Shown: one piece after another, positions 24,506 through 35,840 of the stretch | Layout: each line of letters starts with the position of its first letter | Position numbering within the stretch: position 1 is the first letter of the stretch | NCBI GenBank assembly: GCA_905182995.1 | Contig: CAJJDP010000040.1 | Span: 523,731 to 587,730 of the forward strand | DNA length: 64,000 bases | Direction of reading: 5' to 3' | Origin: Paramecium octaurelia | Taxonomy: Eukaryota; Ciliophora; Oligohymenophorea; Peniculida; Parameciidae | The notes under the pieces: generated by a model | Seen by the model: the letters and a program-made list of their open reading frames with translations, nothing else | Told to the model about the DNA's origin: nothing | The model's database searches: none | Made by a program: the position numbers and the translations under genes

Positions 24506-24846
24506 TCAATTTTCAATAAAATTGACTAGCTTTTTCATTGCCTTTTCTGCTGATTATGCTCCAAAAGGTCCATCTCCACCTAATTTAGAGTGAATTTTTT
24601 CAGATTTAGCATCATTTCTTGTCACAGTTATTTCCATTTCACCTGTTACCTTATCTTAGGACTTGCCTGTAACTTTGGCTTATGGATATAGTGATTTAAT
24701 GTATTATTAGGCCAAGTTGTATTGGGACCAATATCCTCATCCACCACAATATGTAATATGAACTGAATAATTGTATAGGAAATACCTTTAAATTGTTTAT
24801 CTTTAGAAGTTTTGAGTGTTTAAATATTCCCTGGTAATTTGATCAT
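24506..24846 (-). CDS. SELENOW: Selenoprotein W-like protein with in-frame UGA = selenocysteine
   Basis: Start 24846 (MIKLPGNIQTLK), stop TGA 24506-24508. A 23-nt intron (24763-24785) leaves 106 codons. After the intron the protein reads VHITYCGG-TGA-GYW: the TGA at 24737-24739 falls exactly at the second redox position of the SelW/Rdx CxxU motif. The remainder stays in frame and matches the family (thioredoxin-like fold, IHSKLGGDGPFG and a final helix). SelW proteins are small cytosolic thiol-redox proteins. If the TGA were a stop, only about 29 residues would remain and the conserved downstream frame would be unexplained. A SECIS-like hairpin lies in the 3' UTR. Normal family length. Confidence 0.88.
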
Positions 24847-25016
24847 AATATAATTAAAATCTGTCTTTTTATAATATAAATTCACTTAAAAAGTTAAAAA
24901 TTTTACAAAAAATATTTAATAAAGTGGTAGCATTTTGATTTTTTATAAACCATTGTAAATAGTATAGACTTGCAAAAATGAAATTATTCGTGATTTATAT
25001 TGTAATGTGTAATGTA

Positions 25017-25489
25017 TCAAGCTACAAGTATGCATGCTCCTCCTACTGCTTTGATTCTTCTCTCTGCAGTTTTGCTAAAGAACTTAGCTTTGACAACGAC
25101 TGGTTAATTTGGAAGTCTGCCTTTTCCTAGGACTTTGAAATAACCAGCTTTGGTGACATCAATAACAGCAGCTTTGTCCTTTGATTTAGCATATTTTTCT
25201 CTGGTTTCATCAGTGACAAGTGACCATAATTTATCAATATTGACTACAGGTTTGTGGAGTGTGTTTTTTTTCAAATGGAAATGTCTCATACCGGTCTAGA
25301 GGAGGAATAGGAGTAGATGGGTACTTTTTGGAAATAACCTGGATGGTATTTATTGAAATTGATTCTATGATGTGTTAAACCTCCTGAAACACCTCTACCA
25401 CTTGGATGTTTTCTGTGTTTGCCAACTCTACCGTAACCATGGCATACATGTCCTCTCATTTTTCTACACTTTCTCAATCTGCTGACCAT
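25017..25489 (-). CDS. RPL27A: 60S ribosomal protein L27a (uL15)
   Basis: Start 25489 ([20 protein letters not shown]), stop TGA 25017-25019. One 29-nt intron (25296-25324) leaves 148 codons. Diagnostic segments are [29 protein letters not shown], then [10 protein letters not shown] and KLWSLV, ending with [15 protein letters not shown] structural protein of the large cytosolic ribosomal subunit near the peptidyl transferase centre. Length and sequence are fully typical. The intron interrupts the protein after GYFQK; reading through it gives a false end. Confidence 0.96.
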
Positions 25490-25809
25490 TGTATTAAATT
25501 TTAAAAAAAAGATTTTAATATATGTTTAATGCCATGATTGAATATATAAATCGAATTAAATATGGAGGAGTGAGTATTGAGAAGTGCAGGAAAGTTCGAA
25601 TAAATGAAGGAGGCAATCAAGGGCACAACGAGATTATTATTTAATATGATTAAATAAATAATTAAAAATGTAAAATGATGCCATCGATTATTTGACAATC
25701 TTCACATCATTAACAATATTCAAAGCATTTTGTTCAGGTGTGCATCGTTATAAGGTTAATCAGATGCCAACTTCACATTACGAAACCGTAAATATGTGAT
25801 CATGATATT

Positions 25810-26659
25810 ATGCTAGGAGTCAACTTTGGCTACTCTAATGAAAATTCAGATGTAATTCAATTTTCTACTCCTGCATTGCACCTTATTCTTTAAACACCTG
25901 GACAATGTTTAAGAAATAGGGAAATTCAACCTATTCTTATTGATTTCGACTTGCCTTTACGCTCTGACATTAATGCTGACGGATTACAGATGGCTCTTAA
26001 AAATATATAGATACGAGAATCATATCCTCAGAGAAGATTACCCTATAGTAGAGTTCTTAGGAATTCAAGTCTTTATGATGTTTGGATGTGCCCTGCTAAT
26101 AACTATTTAATGGTTCACAATTCCAATCCTATCGGATCTTATGTATCAACTTCTATGCATTTACAAAATCCCATAAATCATTAAATGTCACCAACACAAT
26201 CAAGTGCCCAACATCACTTATTTCTGCTTTCTCGAGGATTACTGCATTTTGATTTTTTTCTCGTACTATCGAGGTTGCCCCATCAACATCTTTAAACTTC
26301 AAGACAATTTGGGAATCTGCATAAGCGTAGCCGTTTTCATTTGCATTCAGCAGTGCATCTTACTCTATTAGTTTCATGTGAAACCCCAACTATATCAGAC
26401 TAAGTCTCAAGTTGAGGAATTCACAAACGAAATTAGGGAACAAAACATTTATTCAAATTTTGATGATTTGAGCACTAACAACAACCTTGAATGCTCTATT
26501 TGTCTTCAAGGCATAGAAATCACTAATCCCTTATAAATTTAACTCAATCCTGAAGATCCAATCGTGTTGACTCGTTGTTCGCATAAGTTCCACGAGAGTT
26601 GTCTGATTGTTTGGCTCAAAGTCAAAAAGCAATGCCCAGTTTGCAGACACTAATTCTGA
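25810..26659 (+). CDS. RING-H2 zinc finger protein (probable E3 ubiquitin ligase), 273 aa
   Basis: ATG 25810 (MLGVNFGYSNENSDVIQF) to TGA 26657-26659. One 28-nt intron beginning GTTTCATG leaves 274 codons. The C-terminal 60 residues are a RING-H2 finger: CSICLQG, an insert, CSHKFHESCLIVWL and CPVCRHQ, supplying all eight ligands (C-C-C-H-H-C-C-C). The N-terminal 200 residues are polar with an FDFFLVL patch. A +1-shifted frame is also open over about 600 nt, but its third-position GC is much higher, so I preferred this frame. The start could lie a little further upstream. Confidence 0.78.
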
Positions 26660-26879
26660 ATTATTCCATTTTTTAGTTTTTACACAATATTTAATTCTCG
26701 ATTATTTGAGAACGTTCATATTTACTATAATTTTATATGTAACATTTCATAATATTCAAGCCACAGTATGAATTAAGGTCCAAGTTAATAAAAATTCCCC
26801 AATTGAAGCTCCCAATCCTTCTGTGTATATTTCTGTATTCTCTATTCTATCCTCATCAATCTAATTAATCATTTTGCAG

Positions 26880-27160
26880 ATCGTACTTATTTGTATTTGA
26901 AGACATAATAGTATGAAAATCCCATTGACAAAAACAGAAATCCCAAAATTGTCAAAATGCCTTACAAATGTAAAAAACCTGCTGTTAATCCCAGAAGGAC
27001 AGAAACTATTTGTCTCACAAAAAAAAGTGCTGTTTTTATTTGATCTGGAGTGGCTTAGTCGTCTGTTGATAGAGAGAAACTCAAAAACTCACCTACAGAC
27101 TAGAATCCTTCCTTTTTTAAAGGCATTCAATAATATAAATTAATTAAAAATTAATATAAT
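26880..27160 (+). CDS. Coding-like segment in frame with the Yippee gene (possible N-terminal extension)
   Basis: A frame with typical ciliate glutamine codons runs from about 26,880 and reads YENPIDKNRNPKIVKMPYKC. After one 27-nt intron containing a TGA it reads SSVDREKLKNSPTDQNPSFF and then runs without stop into the Yippee ATG at 27161. Either the Yippee gene has an N-terminal extension with an upstream start I could not place (candidate ATG near 26769), or this is the 3' end of another gene with a missed stop. No domain recognised. Confidence 0.4.
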
Positions 27161-27573
27161 ATGGGAAAAATTATAATCGAATACCTGGAAGGCAAGAAAA
27201 TATACGCTTGTAAACGATGCAATGTTCATCTTTCAAACCAAGATTACTTAACTTCTAAAGTAATACCATGAGATAGGTTTTAGCAATTCACAGGAAAGTC
27301 AGGAACAGCATTTCTATTTGAGAAAGGGTAAGAACTAACAATATTAAAGTGTGAACTATTAGACAGGGAAACCAGAAGAGAAAATGTTAAGAACTGGTTT
27401 ACACACCACATAAGAAATAAAGTGCATTAAATGTTCAAACTACCTTGGATGGAAATATGTAAGCTCATGAATTACTATATTAAAAGCTTCATGCTTATGA
27501 GCAATCTGAGAAATACAAAGAAGGTAAAATCATCCTAGAAACACTATTTCTAACTAAAATTAAATGGTATTGA
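27161..27573 (+). CDS. Yippee-like zinc-binding protein, 112 aa
   Basis: ATG 27161 (MGKIIIEYLEGKKIYACKRC) to TGA 27571-27573. Introns of 24 (27260-27283), 22 (27328-27349) and 28 nt leave 113 codons. The Yippee fold is clear: CKRC and, after 50 residues, CIKC, with HLSNQDYL, FTGKSGTAFLFEK, LRTGLHTT, NYLGWKY and the final EQSEKYKEGKIILE. The two CxxC pairs bind one zinc. Members occur across eukaryotes and associate with nuclear or centrosomal processes and the CTLH ligase complex. Length is normal if this Met is the start. Confidence 0.9.
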
Positions 27574-27778
27574 TTGTCTAACTTTGCTAATCAATATTAT
27601 AAATCAATTATAATTTATATAATGTCATTCCATTAAGGAGACTTCAAAATTTATTTTTAAGTTCTTTTTATATCTATGCATATTATCATACTGATTGATC
27701 TCTTTTAGACATAAATATAATTTTACATATATTCACTTAATCGAAAAAATTAACACTAATAATATAAATATTAATTAA

Positions 27779-28073
27779 ATGAGTCGTGTGCACTCTAAAT
27801 TTCAGAAAGAAATATTGTAATTTTATAGATCTGTGCTTAAATGGGCAAGTCTTAAACCAGAACCGGCTAAGTCTAGCATCATCTAGTATGCTTAGAATGA
27901 ATACAGGAAGAATTAAAATATTCCGAAAAAGAAGTTTGATAGGGTAATATGTCCATAACATTATTTTAGATTGAATTTCTGTTTAGATAAGGAAAGAATA
28001 AGTTTGAGATATGGAAGGTAAATAATTTTAATATGATAAGGATGCAAAAATTGATTCAATATAAATAAAATGA
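27779..28073 (+). CDS. LYR-motif protein, SDHAF1-like, 81 aa
   Basis: ATG 27779 to TGA 28071-28073. Introns of 26 and 23 nt leave 82 codons. It reads FQKEILQFYRSVLKWASLKP, with FYR in place of LYR, then YAQNEYRKNQNIPKKKFDR and RIEFLFRQGKNKFEIWK, the pattern of the small mitochondrial LYR/complex-1 family. The arrangement most resembles SDHAF1, which helps insert Fe-S clusters into succinate dehydrogenase. Subfamily assignment is by eye. Confidence 0.75.
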
Positions 28074-28099
28074 TGCATAGTATAAAAATTATAAAAATA

Positions 28100-28634
28100 T
28101 CACGCTTTGGTTTTCTTAATTTTTTCTTACGCTTAACAAGGCTTTTCACATTCAGAATGTGTGCAATGGTGTCGTTTCACAAATTAGCTACAACACTTGC
28201 ATACCTTTTCCTTTGATTCTCTTCGCTTCCTCATCTTTTCCTTCTACGAATCTGATTAACTATCCAATACAAAGTCATCTTCTTATGTCATTAAATCTCC
28301 TAGATTGACCTGAACAGGCAAATCAGCTATAAAAATAGATTTTAGTTTTTTGTAATACGTGAATTCTTAACTTTGATCACATCCAAAAGTTTGGTTATTT
28401 GATCATTTGGTAACCTTTCAAATATTTTAATCAAATCATCGCTCACCTTTCTTGATATCTTAATTGGCTCATTATCATCTACTAACTTTGGTTTTTTTTT
28501 TATTTAGTCATTTTCACTTTCACTATTTTGTTGATTCTGATGATCTTGTTCCCTTAAATCACAATCAGTTCTTACTTATACTTCTATTCAGAAGATTTGG
28601 AAGAAAACCCAGAAGAATCAGAATTGTCACACAT
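28100..28634 (-). CDS. Small acidic protein with a Cys/His-rich tail and NET-like helix
   Basis: Start 28634 (MCDNSDSSGFSSKSSE), stop TGA 28100-28102, convergent with the LYR gene 26 nt away. After a polar N-terminus comes DLIKIFERLPNDQITKLLDV, then DLPVQVNLGDLM, faintly like the NET domain of BET proteins. The C-terminus has a compact metal-binding-like cluster, VCKCCSQFVKRHHCTHSECE, with five Cys and three His, followed by KPC. Introns of about 29 nt and one more are needed. Chromatin or nucleic-acid binding is possible; it is not proven by anything seen here. Confidence 0.55.
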
Positions 28635-29202
28635 CTTTAGTAATATAATTATATTAAATAAATAATTCAAATATTTCCTTTGCATTCTTAAGTTATTTAT
28701 TAGTTTTTATTTTGACTTTTTTAATTCATAGTTATGAATTTAATTATCAAAATTAATTAAAATCCTAAACTAAAGTTCATAAATCATTTGATCAATTATT
28801 AAAATAAACTCAATATTGATTTTCTTCAAACTATTACCATAGGAAATATTCTATTATATTAAAATGATGAAATGTCAAATTTAGAAATAATCCATAGGAC
28901 TATAATTTTGTCTATGAAGTGCTATATATTTCTATATTAATTTAAGTAGGCTGTTTGAGTTGAATAAAGTTCGATATCATTATAAATGCCTTTTTAAATA
29001 TATTAGAAAAAACTAAGGATCCAAATATGATATGATGATGAGTGTATCTTTCCTTGTATCCTGTGATTGTTTTGAGGTTAATAAAAAAAGAGTGTCAAAG
29101 TGGAAATGAAAAATGAGATAATTAAAAATTCATTTTTCACTTTAATTTATATATAGGAGTTTAGTTTTTAACGATAATAATAATTTATTTAATATTAACA
29201 GA
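28635..29202. other. Intergenic region
   Basis: AT-rich spacer between divergent genes. Several short frames but none with coding character; should hold the cyclin promoter. Confidence 0.5.
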
Positions 29203-30224
29203 ATGATCATCGAAAATTAAAGATGTTTTGGAAAGGAAATAGCAAATTCAAGTGTGCATCAATCCAAGGATATAGGTATGATCGTAGAAAAACATAAAAA
29301 ACCCTTTTCCATAATTCCAAAGGTCTTTACTACAAGTTTGGATGATAAAGAAAATAAAATGTTTAGAAGAGAATCAGAAAAAATACCTATCGAAATAGAA
29401 ATAGAGAAGAGTAAGGAGCATCTAAATCCATAAAAAGTAGAATTATATTCGAATGAAATTTTACAACACTTGCTGATTGAGGAAGTAATTATGTTAGACT
29501 ATTTTAGAATAAATACACAATAAATTACTATATGACACCAGAGTAACAGCCAGACATCAATATTAAGATGAGAGCCATTCTAGTAGATTGGTTAGTCGAT
29601 GTCCATGCTAAATTCAAGTTGAAGGATGAAACTCTTTACATCACAATTTCATTGATCGATCGATATTTGTCCTTGGCTCAAGTCACACGAATGAGATTGC
29701 AGTTGGTAGGTGTGGCAGCCTTGTTCATCGCTTGTAAATACGAAGAAATCTACCCTCCTGCATTAAAGGATTTCGTTTACATCACTGACAATGCATATGT
29801 GAAAAGTGATGTTCTGGAAATGGAAGGCTTAATGCTATAGGCATTAGATTTCAACATATGCAATCCCACTGCCTATTAATTTTTATAAAAATACTCAACG
29901 GACTTAGATCCGAAAAATAAAGCGTTAGCTTAATATATACTGGAATTGGCTTTAGTTGAATATAAATTTATTATATATAAACCATCTTTAATTGCTCAAT
30001 CCGTTATATTTTTAGTTAACAAGATTAGGTAAGACTTTTATATTAATCATAGGACTCCGACTCATAAGACATAGAATGAGAATCAATTGAAGCCGTGTGC
30101 CAAAGAGTTATGCACATTACTTTAAACTGCGGATCTAAATTCTTTGTAAGCAGTCAGAAAGAAATTCAATGCTACTAAATTTTATGAGGTTTCGAGAATT
30201 AAGGTAGAAAAAACAAACAACTGA
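29203..30224 (+). CDS. A/B-type cyclin, 324 aa
   Basis: ATG 29203 ([18 protein letters not shown]) to TGA 30222-30224. Introns of 23 nt (in IEE/NKY) and 24 nt leave 325 codons. The cyclin box has the hallmark [18 protein letters not shown], then [34 protein letters not shown] and [10 protein letters not shown]; a C-terminal cyclin fold follows ([21 protein letters not shown]). Such cyclins activate CDKs in mitosis. A destruction box was not identified in the N-terminal tail. Confidence 0.94.
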
Positions 30225-30298
30225 TTTTAATTTAAAATGTCTTGTTTCTTTGGCTTTTACTCAAATTTTTAAAATTACAGTTATTCATTGTATATTAA

Positions 30299-33200
30299 AT
30301 GCTTTAATTATAAAAATCATCTTGGGCCTAATCGAATTCGCCGAGACAATTTCAATAAAATAGCAGTCCTAGTTCTCCCTCCATGAAATCTGATTAGGTT
30401 TCAAGACAAGAAGAAATAGATGATTAATGGGATGTTATAGTGGAAGACAATTTTGTAAAGAAAGTGGGATCAAATCAGAATTAAAGATTTGAGAGTGATT
30501 TCACAGTTCAAGATCAAGACAAACGTACATTTAAGCATTAACTGAATAGGGAATATATTGCATCAAACTGCTCTTAGATAGGATGCTAAAATCCTCGAAC
30601 TTTTAATTTAGGATTATCATAATCTGCTAAAAGAAAATAAGAAATAAGAAAGAGCCAAACTCTAAAGAAAAGTGTCATAAATTAAGAACAACGAAAATGA
30701 GGATGAAGAAATAATAGAAATAGACTTTGATTGTGAAGAATATGACTATCTAGAATTGTAAGATTAAGTAAAGAAGTACGTTCAATAGCCAGACATATTT
30801 GGATGCACTCCTATATAAATTTGCTGTTTTTTAAATGATCCCAAATACCATTAAAATAGATAGGAGTGTTTGAAAATCTTAATTGAAAATGGTTCAGATG
30901 TGAATGAAGCGAATCCTCATAACCTGTGGAGACCACTTCACTGGTGTTCATTTTATGGCGATGAAGCCAGTGTAAAACTCTTATTGTAAAATAAAGCCTT
31001 CTCATTTCTTTGTGATAATAACGGATTATATCCTATGGATTTGGCAGGCAAGAATCAACATTATCAAGTATTAGAATCCCTGATCGACAATATGGTTATC
31101 TTATTAAAAGATTGTCAATATTTTTGGAATGGAGAATTGATAGGAAAAAAAGAAGCTGAGTTTATTGAATTTTAGGAGATCTGTTCTCATTACGAAGCAG
31201 AACTATAAAATCCACTTATGTATACCAAAATCTTATTCTGGTGTTGCAAATTTAATTTCAACAAGTTCATCAAAATAATCCTACAACAATTGCCCAGAAT
31301 TTATATTATGTTTCCGATTAAGTCCTTGGATTCATAAACTTGTCTGCACGCTTGCTGTTTCAGTAACAATGCTGAAGCTTTAAAGATGATAGTTAAATTT
31401 GAAATTTTGGATTTGTCAATGATGAAACCTGATCCAGCATAAACAAAAAAGCAATTAAAAAGAGAATAACGAAGAGAAGGAGTCCATTTTAAAATATTAA
31501 GCAATTATTTAGAATATATAACAAAAACTGAAGTTCCTGGGATTAATCAGATATTATCAAAGAAAGATACCTAAATCTACAAGGAAAGATATTATCATGA
31601 ACTCTAGAGATATCTAGTGTAGGATTAAATTTATAAACAAGAACTAGCAAAAGTCAGCTTTATGCTCTTAAACCTCAAAGATCAAAAAGCTGACAATTCA
31701 TTTTATGATTTAACAAAACAGACTTTTTGTAGGAATGTACTCAAAATCAATGTTAAAGATAATCATGGAAATACACCATTACATTTGGCGTCTTTAAATG
31801 GAGATCAAAATATTATTAAATTTCTTTTGAATAAATTTGCTGATCCAGAAGCTGAAAACTTTGAATTCTTTAGAGCTAAACAACTTACAAGGGATATTAC
31901 TACTTAGTTATATTATGATGGATTAATTAAAAAATAGAAATATATGATAAGTTAGGCTTAATTATTAAGATCTATTGAACTTATATTCTAAAAACATAAG
32001 GAAAAAAGACAAAGGATTAGCACCAGTTTTGAGGATTAATATAATTTATCTGAAAATATTCAATAGAAGTCAAAATATTATAGAACCTAGTTGAAGATAA
32101 AAGGGAAAACATCAAAATCAAAAAAGAAATTATAAAATACCTCTCAAATAGAGTAGAGTGAATCGGCCAAAATCACAGAATTAAGAACTTCAAATGCAAA
32201 AGAAAATTCAAATCTAATTTAGAAACCAAAAAAGACTAAGAAAGTTACCAATAAAATTATTCCATTAAATCTTCAACCATCAACTTCAACTAAAAAATCA
32301 AAAGGTTCATATGATCATTATGAATAATTAATTCTATTTTCAAGTCAATTATTTGTTCCAGATATAGTGTTGAAATTTGATTAATCAGTCAAAGTTAACT
32401 TGATTGATTATTTTAAAAAATCATCCATGGTTGAATAAAGGAAGTTGATAGAATAATAAATCAATTTTTAAATAGATCTTTTATAAAAAGCTGAATTTGA
32501 AATCTATATGATGTTCTCATTTACTTCAAAAGATTACATTTACATTATGCTTAGAATTAAGGAAGATAAATTAGAAAGATTAGCTGAAGAAATGGAAATG
32601 CAAATAAAATTGATTGATTCTTATGATCTAGAATAATTTAAGATGAAACAAAGAAATAAATTTGAACCTTTTCGATCTAGTTAAAGATAGAAAATTGTTT
32701 ATGAACATTTACTGAAATCAATAAATTTAGAATCATTAATGAAATCTAAATTAATAGACTCTTGTTATGCTATGCATACATCAGGAGGAATTTAAATAGT
32801 TAAAAAGGAATGGCAAAAATTATCATATGGAATCATTCCCTAACCAATCTGTTAGATAAAAGATTATTTAAGCGAAGGCAGTGGAAGGAACTTTACTTCT
32901 TTAACAACGATGAGATTGTACTTTGGAGAATAGATTTCCTTCTTTTTTGCCTGGATAAGCTACTTATCATGCATGTCATTGATAATTGGTATTCCAGGAT
33001 TAATTCTATAAATTTATGTCATTTTATACGATTTCCACTCTGATATATTGCCATATTGGGTATTGATTGTAACTATATGGTCTACTGTATAAACAGAATT
33101 GTGGAAAAGAAAAACATCAGAAATCAATACAAGATGGGGTTGTATTGATTAAATGCTTCAAGCCGAATCTTCTTATTATGAGGGTCCTCTGAAGGATAAA

Positions 33201-35683
33201 TTCTCAGGTGATGAAGAAATAAATAATATCACCAAGAGATTAACAAAGCATTAATAAATTACTAAATTGGCAGTTTACTTTGTTATCTTTTTGATTTTAT
33301 TAGCTGTTTTTCTATTGGGAAGTTTTGGAATAGTCTACGGAATTGATAAACTAAGGAAAGAGGTATAGTCATACAAAGGAGTAGTATTTTTACTAGGTGC
33401 TCTATAAGCTATTGCAATCTAAGTATTAAATATTTTATTTCATTATTTCTCTAAATGGTATGCTGATGTAGAAAATCATAAATTTGAATTAAGTTACGAA
33501 AAATCTTTAATTTATAAGAATGTATTCTTTAGATTCATAAATTCATACATGCCTCTGATGTACATTATAGTTACTAGTAATGATTATAATTTAGAAGATA
33601 TTTTTTATTTTCTTATTCCCCTTGTATTAGTAAAGAAGGCATATTACATATTAATTGACTTCTTGATTCCTGCTTTAATCATTCGGACTAAGATCAAAAT
33701 ATATTTTTCAAAAGTCAAGGAAATTTCATAAGATTAAAAATTTTTTGGAAAATAGAAGGGAAAAACTTTGAGTTATTTAGATGAAATTGAATAATTTTGG
33801 ACTTATGATGAATTCAGCAAAAATAAAAACTCATAAGCCTAATCTTAATCCTAAGACAATTCATTTTAAGTAGCATTTTTAGAATCAGCTTCTAGAACTG
33901 TGCTTAAGGTTGAAAGTGAAGAGATTTTAGAAGAAAAGTTACATGAGCAAACTTAGAATTCAAAATTAGTTTATCAACCTTTTGAAACTAAAATTGACAC
34001 TGATGCTATTGAATTAAATTCTTTTAAAGATGAATTCGGAGGTACTTTAGATTATTTCATGGAAGCAGTTACTGATTATGGGTATTTTATTTTATTTTCG
34101 GCTGCCTTTCCCATTGGTCCATTTATAGGGATAATTTTAAATATTGTAGAAATTCAAATGAAACTTTATAAATTGATATATATGACAAAGAGAATTAAGT
34201 CTGAAAGGATGCCTGGTATTGGTTAGTGGTTAAACATTTTAGAATTCTTAAGTGCTATAGGAGTATTTACAAACTTTGTTTTATTATATTTCAAACATAG
34301 AAATGCAACTCTAAAGATGTTTACAAATGATGTAGATTAGATTATATAGGATGATTTAGAATTATGGTATTTTATAAGTTGTGTAATTGCGGTTACTTTA
34401 ATAAAAATACTAGTTAGAGAATTAATACCAGATAGACCAGATTGGGTAATTGAAGAGATTGACAAAATAAATCATAGGGAATTAGTTGAGTAACAAGAGA
34501 AGGCTAAGTAAAAGTTAAAAGATATGGAGAAGCATTTTAAAGAATTGCGGTATTAATTATAATTATATTAAGAGATGAAAATACGAAATTGAAAAAAGAG
34601 CAAGCAGATTTAGAATAAATTACAGAATTAAGGATAAGATAACTGGATGCTGAAATAAATAAGTTAGAATAGTAGTTTTCAAGCATATCCAGATTTAAGA
34701 AGATTGATAAATTAATTATAACTGAGTATGACATGATAGTGTTGAGTGTACTCAAAAATAGGTATTATCAATTTGATAATATAATGTTGACAAAAAGATT
34801 GTTATAGTTCATAGAAACAAGATCTTGTATTATCTAAATCTGTTAAGAGTGTGGAAAGTGTCCCGCCATTCTTGAATGTTTTGAATGTCAAGAAAATTTC
34901 TGTGCATAATGCTATTACAAAGTACACACAATCATCGAATCAATGAAACATAATGTTAAATTGAAAGTGAAGAAAAATGAAATCTTAGAGTAAATTGAAC
35001 TAAATGTAATTTAAGATGAAAAATAACAGAAATAAGAAGTATCTGAAAAATCAAAATTACTCAAATAATAAATTGGTATTGCACTTCCAAAAAGAAATTG
35101 GAAGAAAATTGAATATTTTTACATTCCCTTACAACTACAAAGTGGATAGCCTAAACTAAATGAGTTGTATAATCAATTTGGAGATTTCTACTTAAAAAGT
35201 TCAGGTTTAGAATTCAGAGATTTTAAGATTGTTATTGAAAAGATATTGCCAGTCAAAGATGTAATAATTGCAGAAGACTCTACATTAAGATTGGAGGACA
35301 AAATCTTTCTTAATCGAATTGCTTTTTAATTGTTTAGAAAGAAAAAACATTCTGCTGAAATTTAACAATTTTTGAGATAATGTACAATTCTATAAACAGG
35401 ATAACTGGAATAAAGAATCTTTATGTTCTTCGATTTTATTGATATTAATGAGGATGAATAAATTTCTAAAACTGAATTGGAAGGTTTATTCCTTGCTTCG
35501 TTTGTCTAAGATTTGAGAACAAATAAAAGGGTTTATGAAATGATTGATTAGTTCTTTCCAAACAATGCACAAGTTAGAATTAAAAGGGATGTGTCCTAAG
35601 AATTTTTTAATAAAGTTAATAGAAGTGATGAATTTCGAACATTTTTAGAGGCATTATTATAGGTTCAAGGAGTAAAATGCTGA
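30299..35683 (+). CDS. Ankyrin repeat - anoctamin (TMEM16) - B-box - EF-hand fusion, 1,778 aa
   Basis: ATG 30299 (MLQLQKSSWAQSNSPRQF) to TGA 35681-35683. Only two introns are needed, 25 nt near 30,531 and 23 nt near 34,549, leaving 1,779 codons exactly. In order: ankyrin repeats (ILIENGSDVNEANPHNLWRP then LHWCSFYGDEASVKLLL, and NDNHGNTPLHLASLNGDQN-type later); a charged linker; the anoctamin core with YFGEQISFFFAWISYLSC, GIPGLILQIYVILYDF, ELWKRKTSEINTRWG, then several TM segments (VYFVIFLILLAVFLLGSFG, FYFLIPLVLVKKAYYILIDF, FILFSAAFPIGPFIGIIL); a coiled coil (KEQADLEQITELRIRQ); a B-box zinc finger (CQECGKCPAILECFECQE then FCAQC); and an EF-hand (FDFIDINEDEQISKTELEG). Anoctamins are Ca2+-gated chloride channels or lipid scramblases. 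The accessory domains suggest added Ca2+ sensing and partner binding. Confidence 0.9.
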
Positions 35684-35840
35684 TACAACAAATTAAAAGC
35701 GAAATTGCCAATCTTACAATGAATATCTTAATTAGATTATATAAATTTATCGTTAGTTCATATATCAATTATATTAATCGGTGTAATAAATGCGAACTTT
35801 TAACAAATAATATTGAATATATTTAATAAAAAGATGAATC

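Noticed and set aside
25802..26430. A second, overlapping open frame upstream of the RING finger with several hydrophobic segments, suggesting a transmembrane RING ligase.
   Set aside because: Its third codon positions are much richer in G/C than the alternative frame, while the other frame shows normal ciliate usage and joins the RING through a 28-nt intron with exact codon count.
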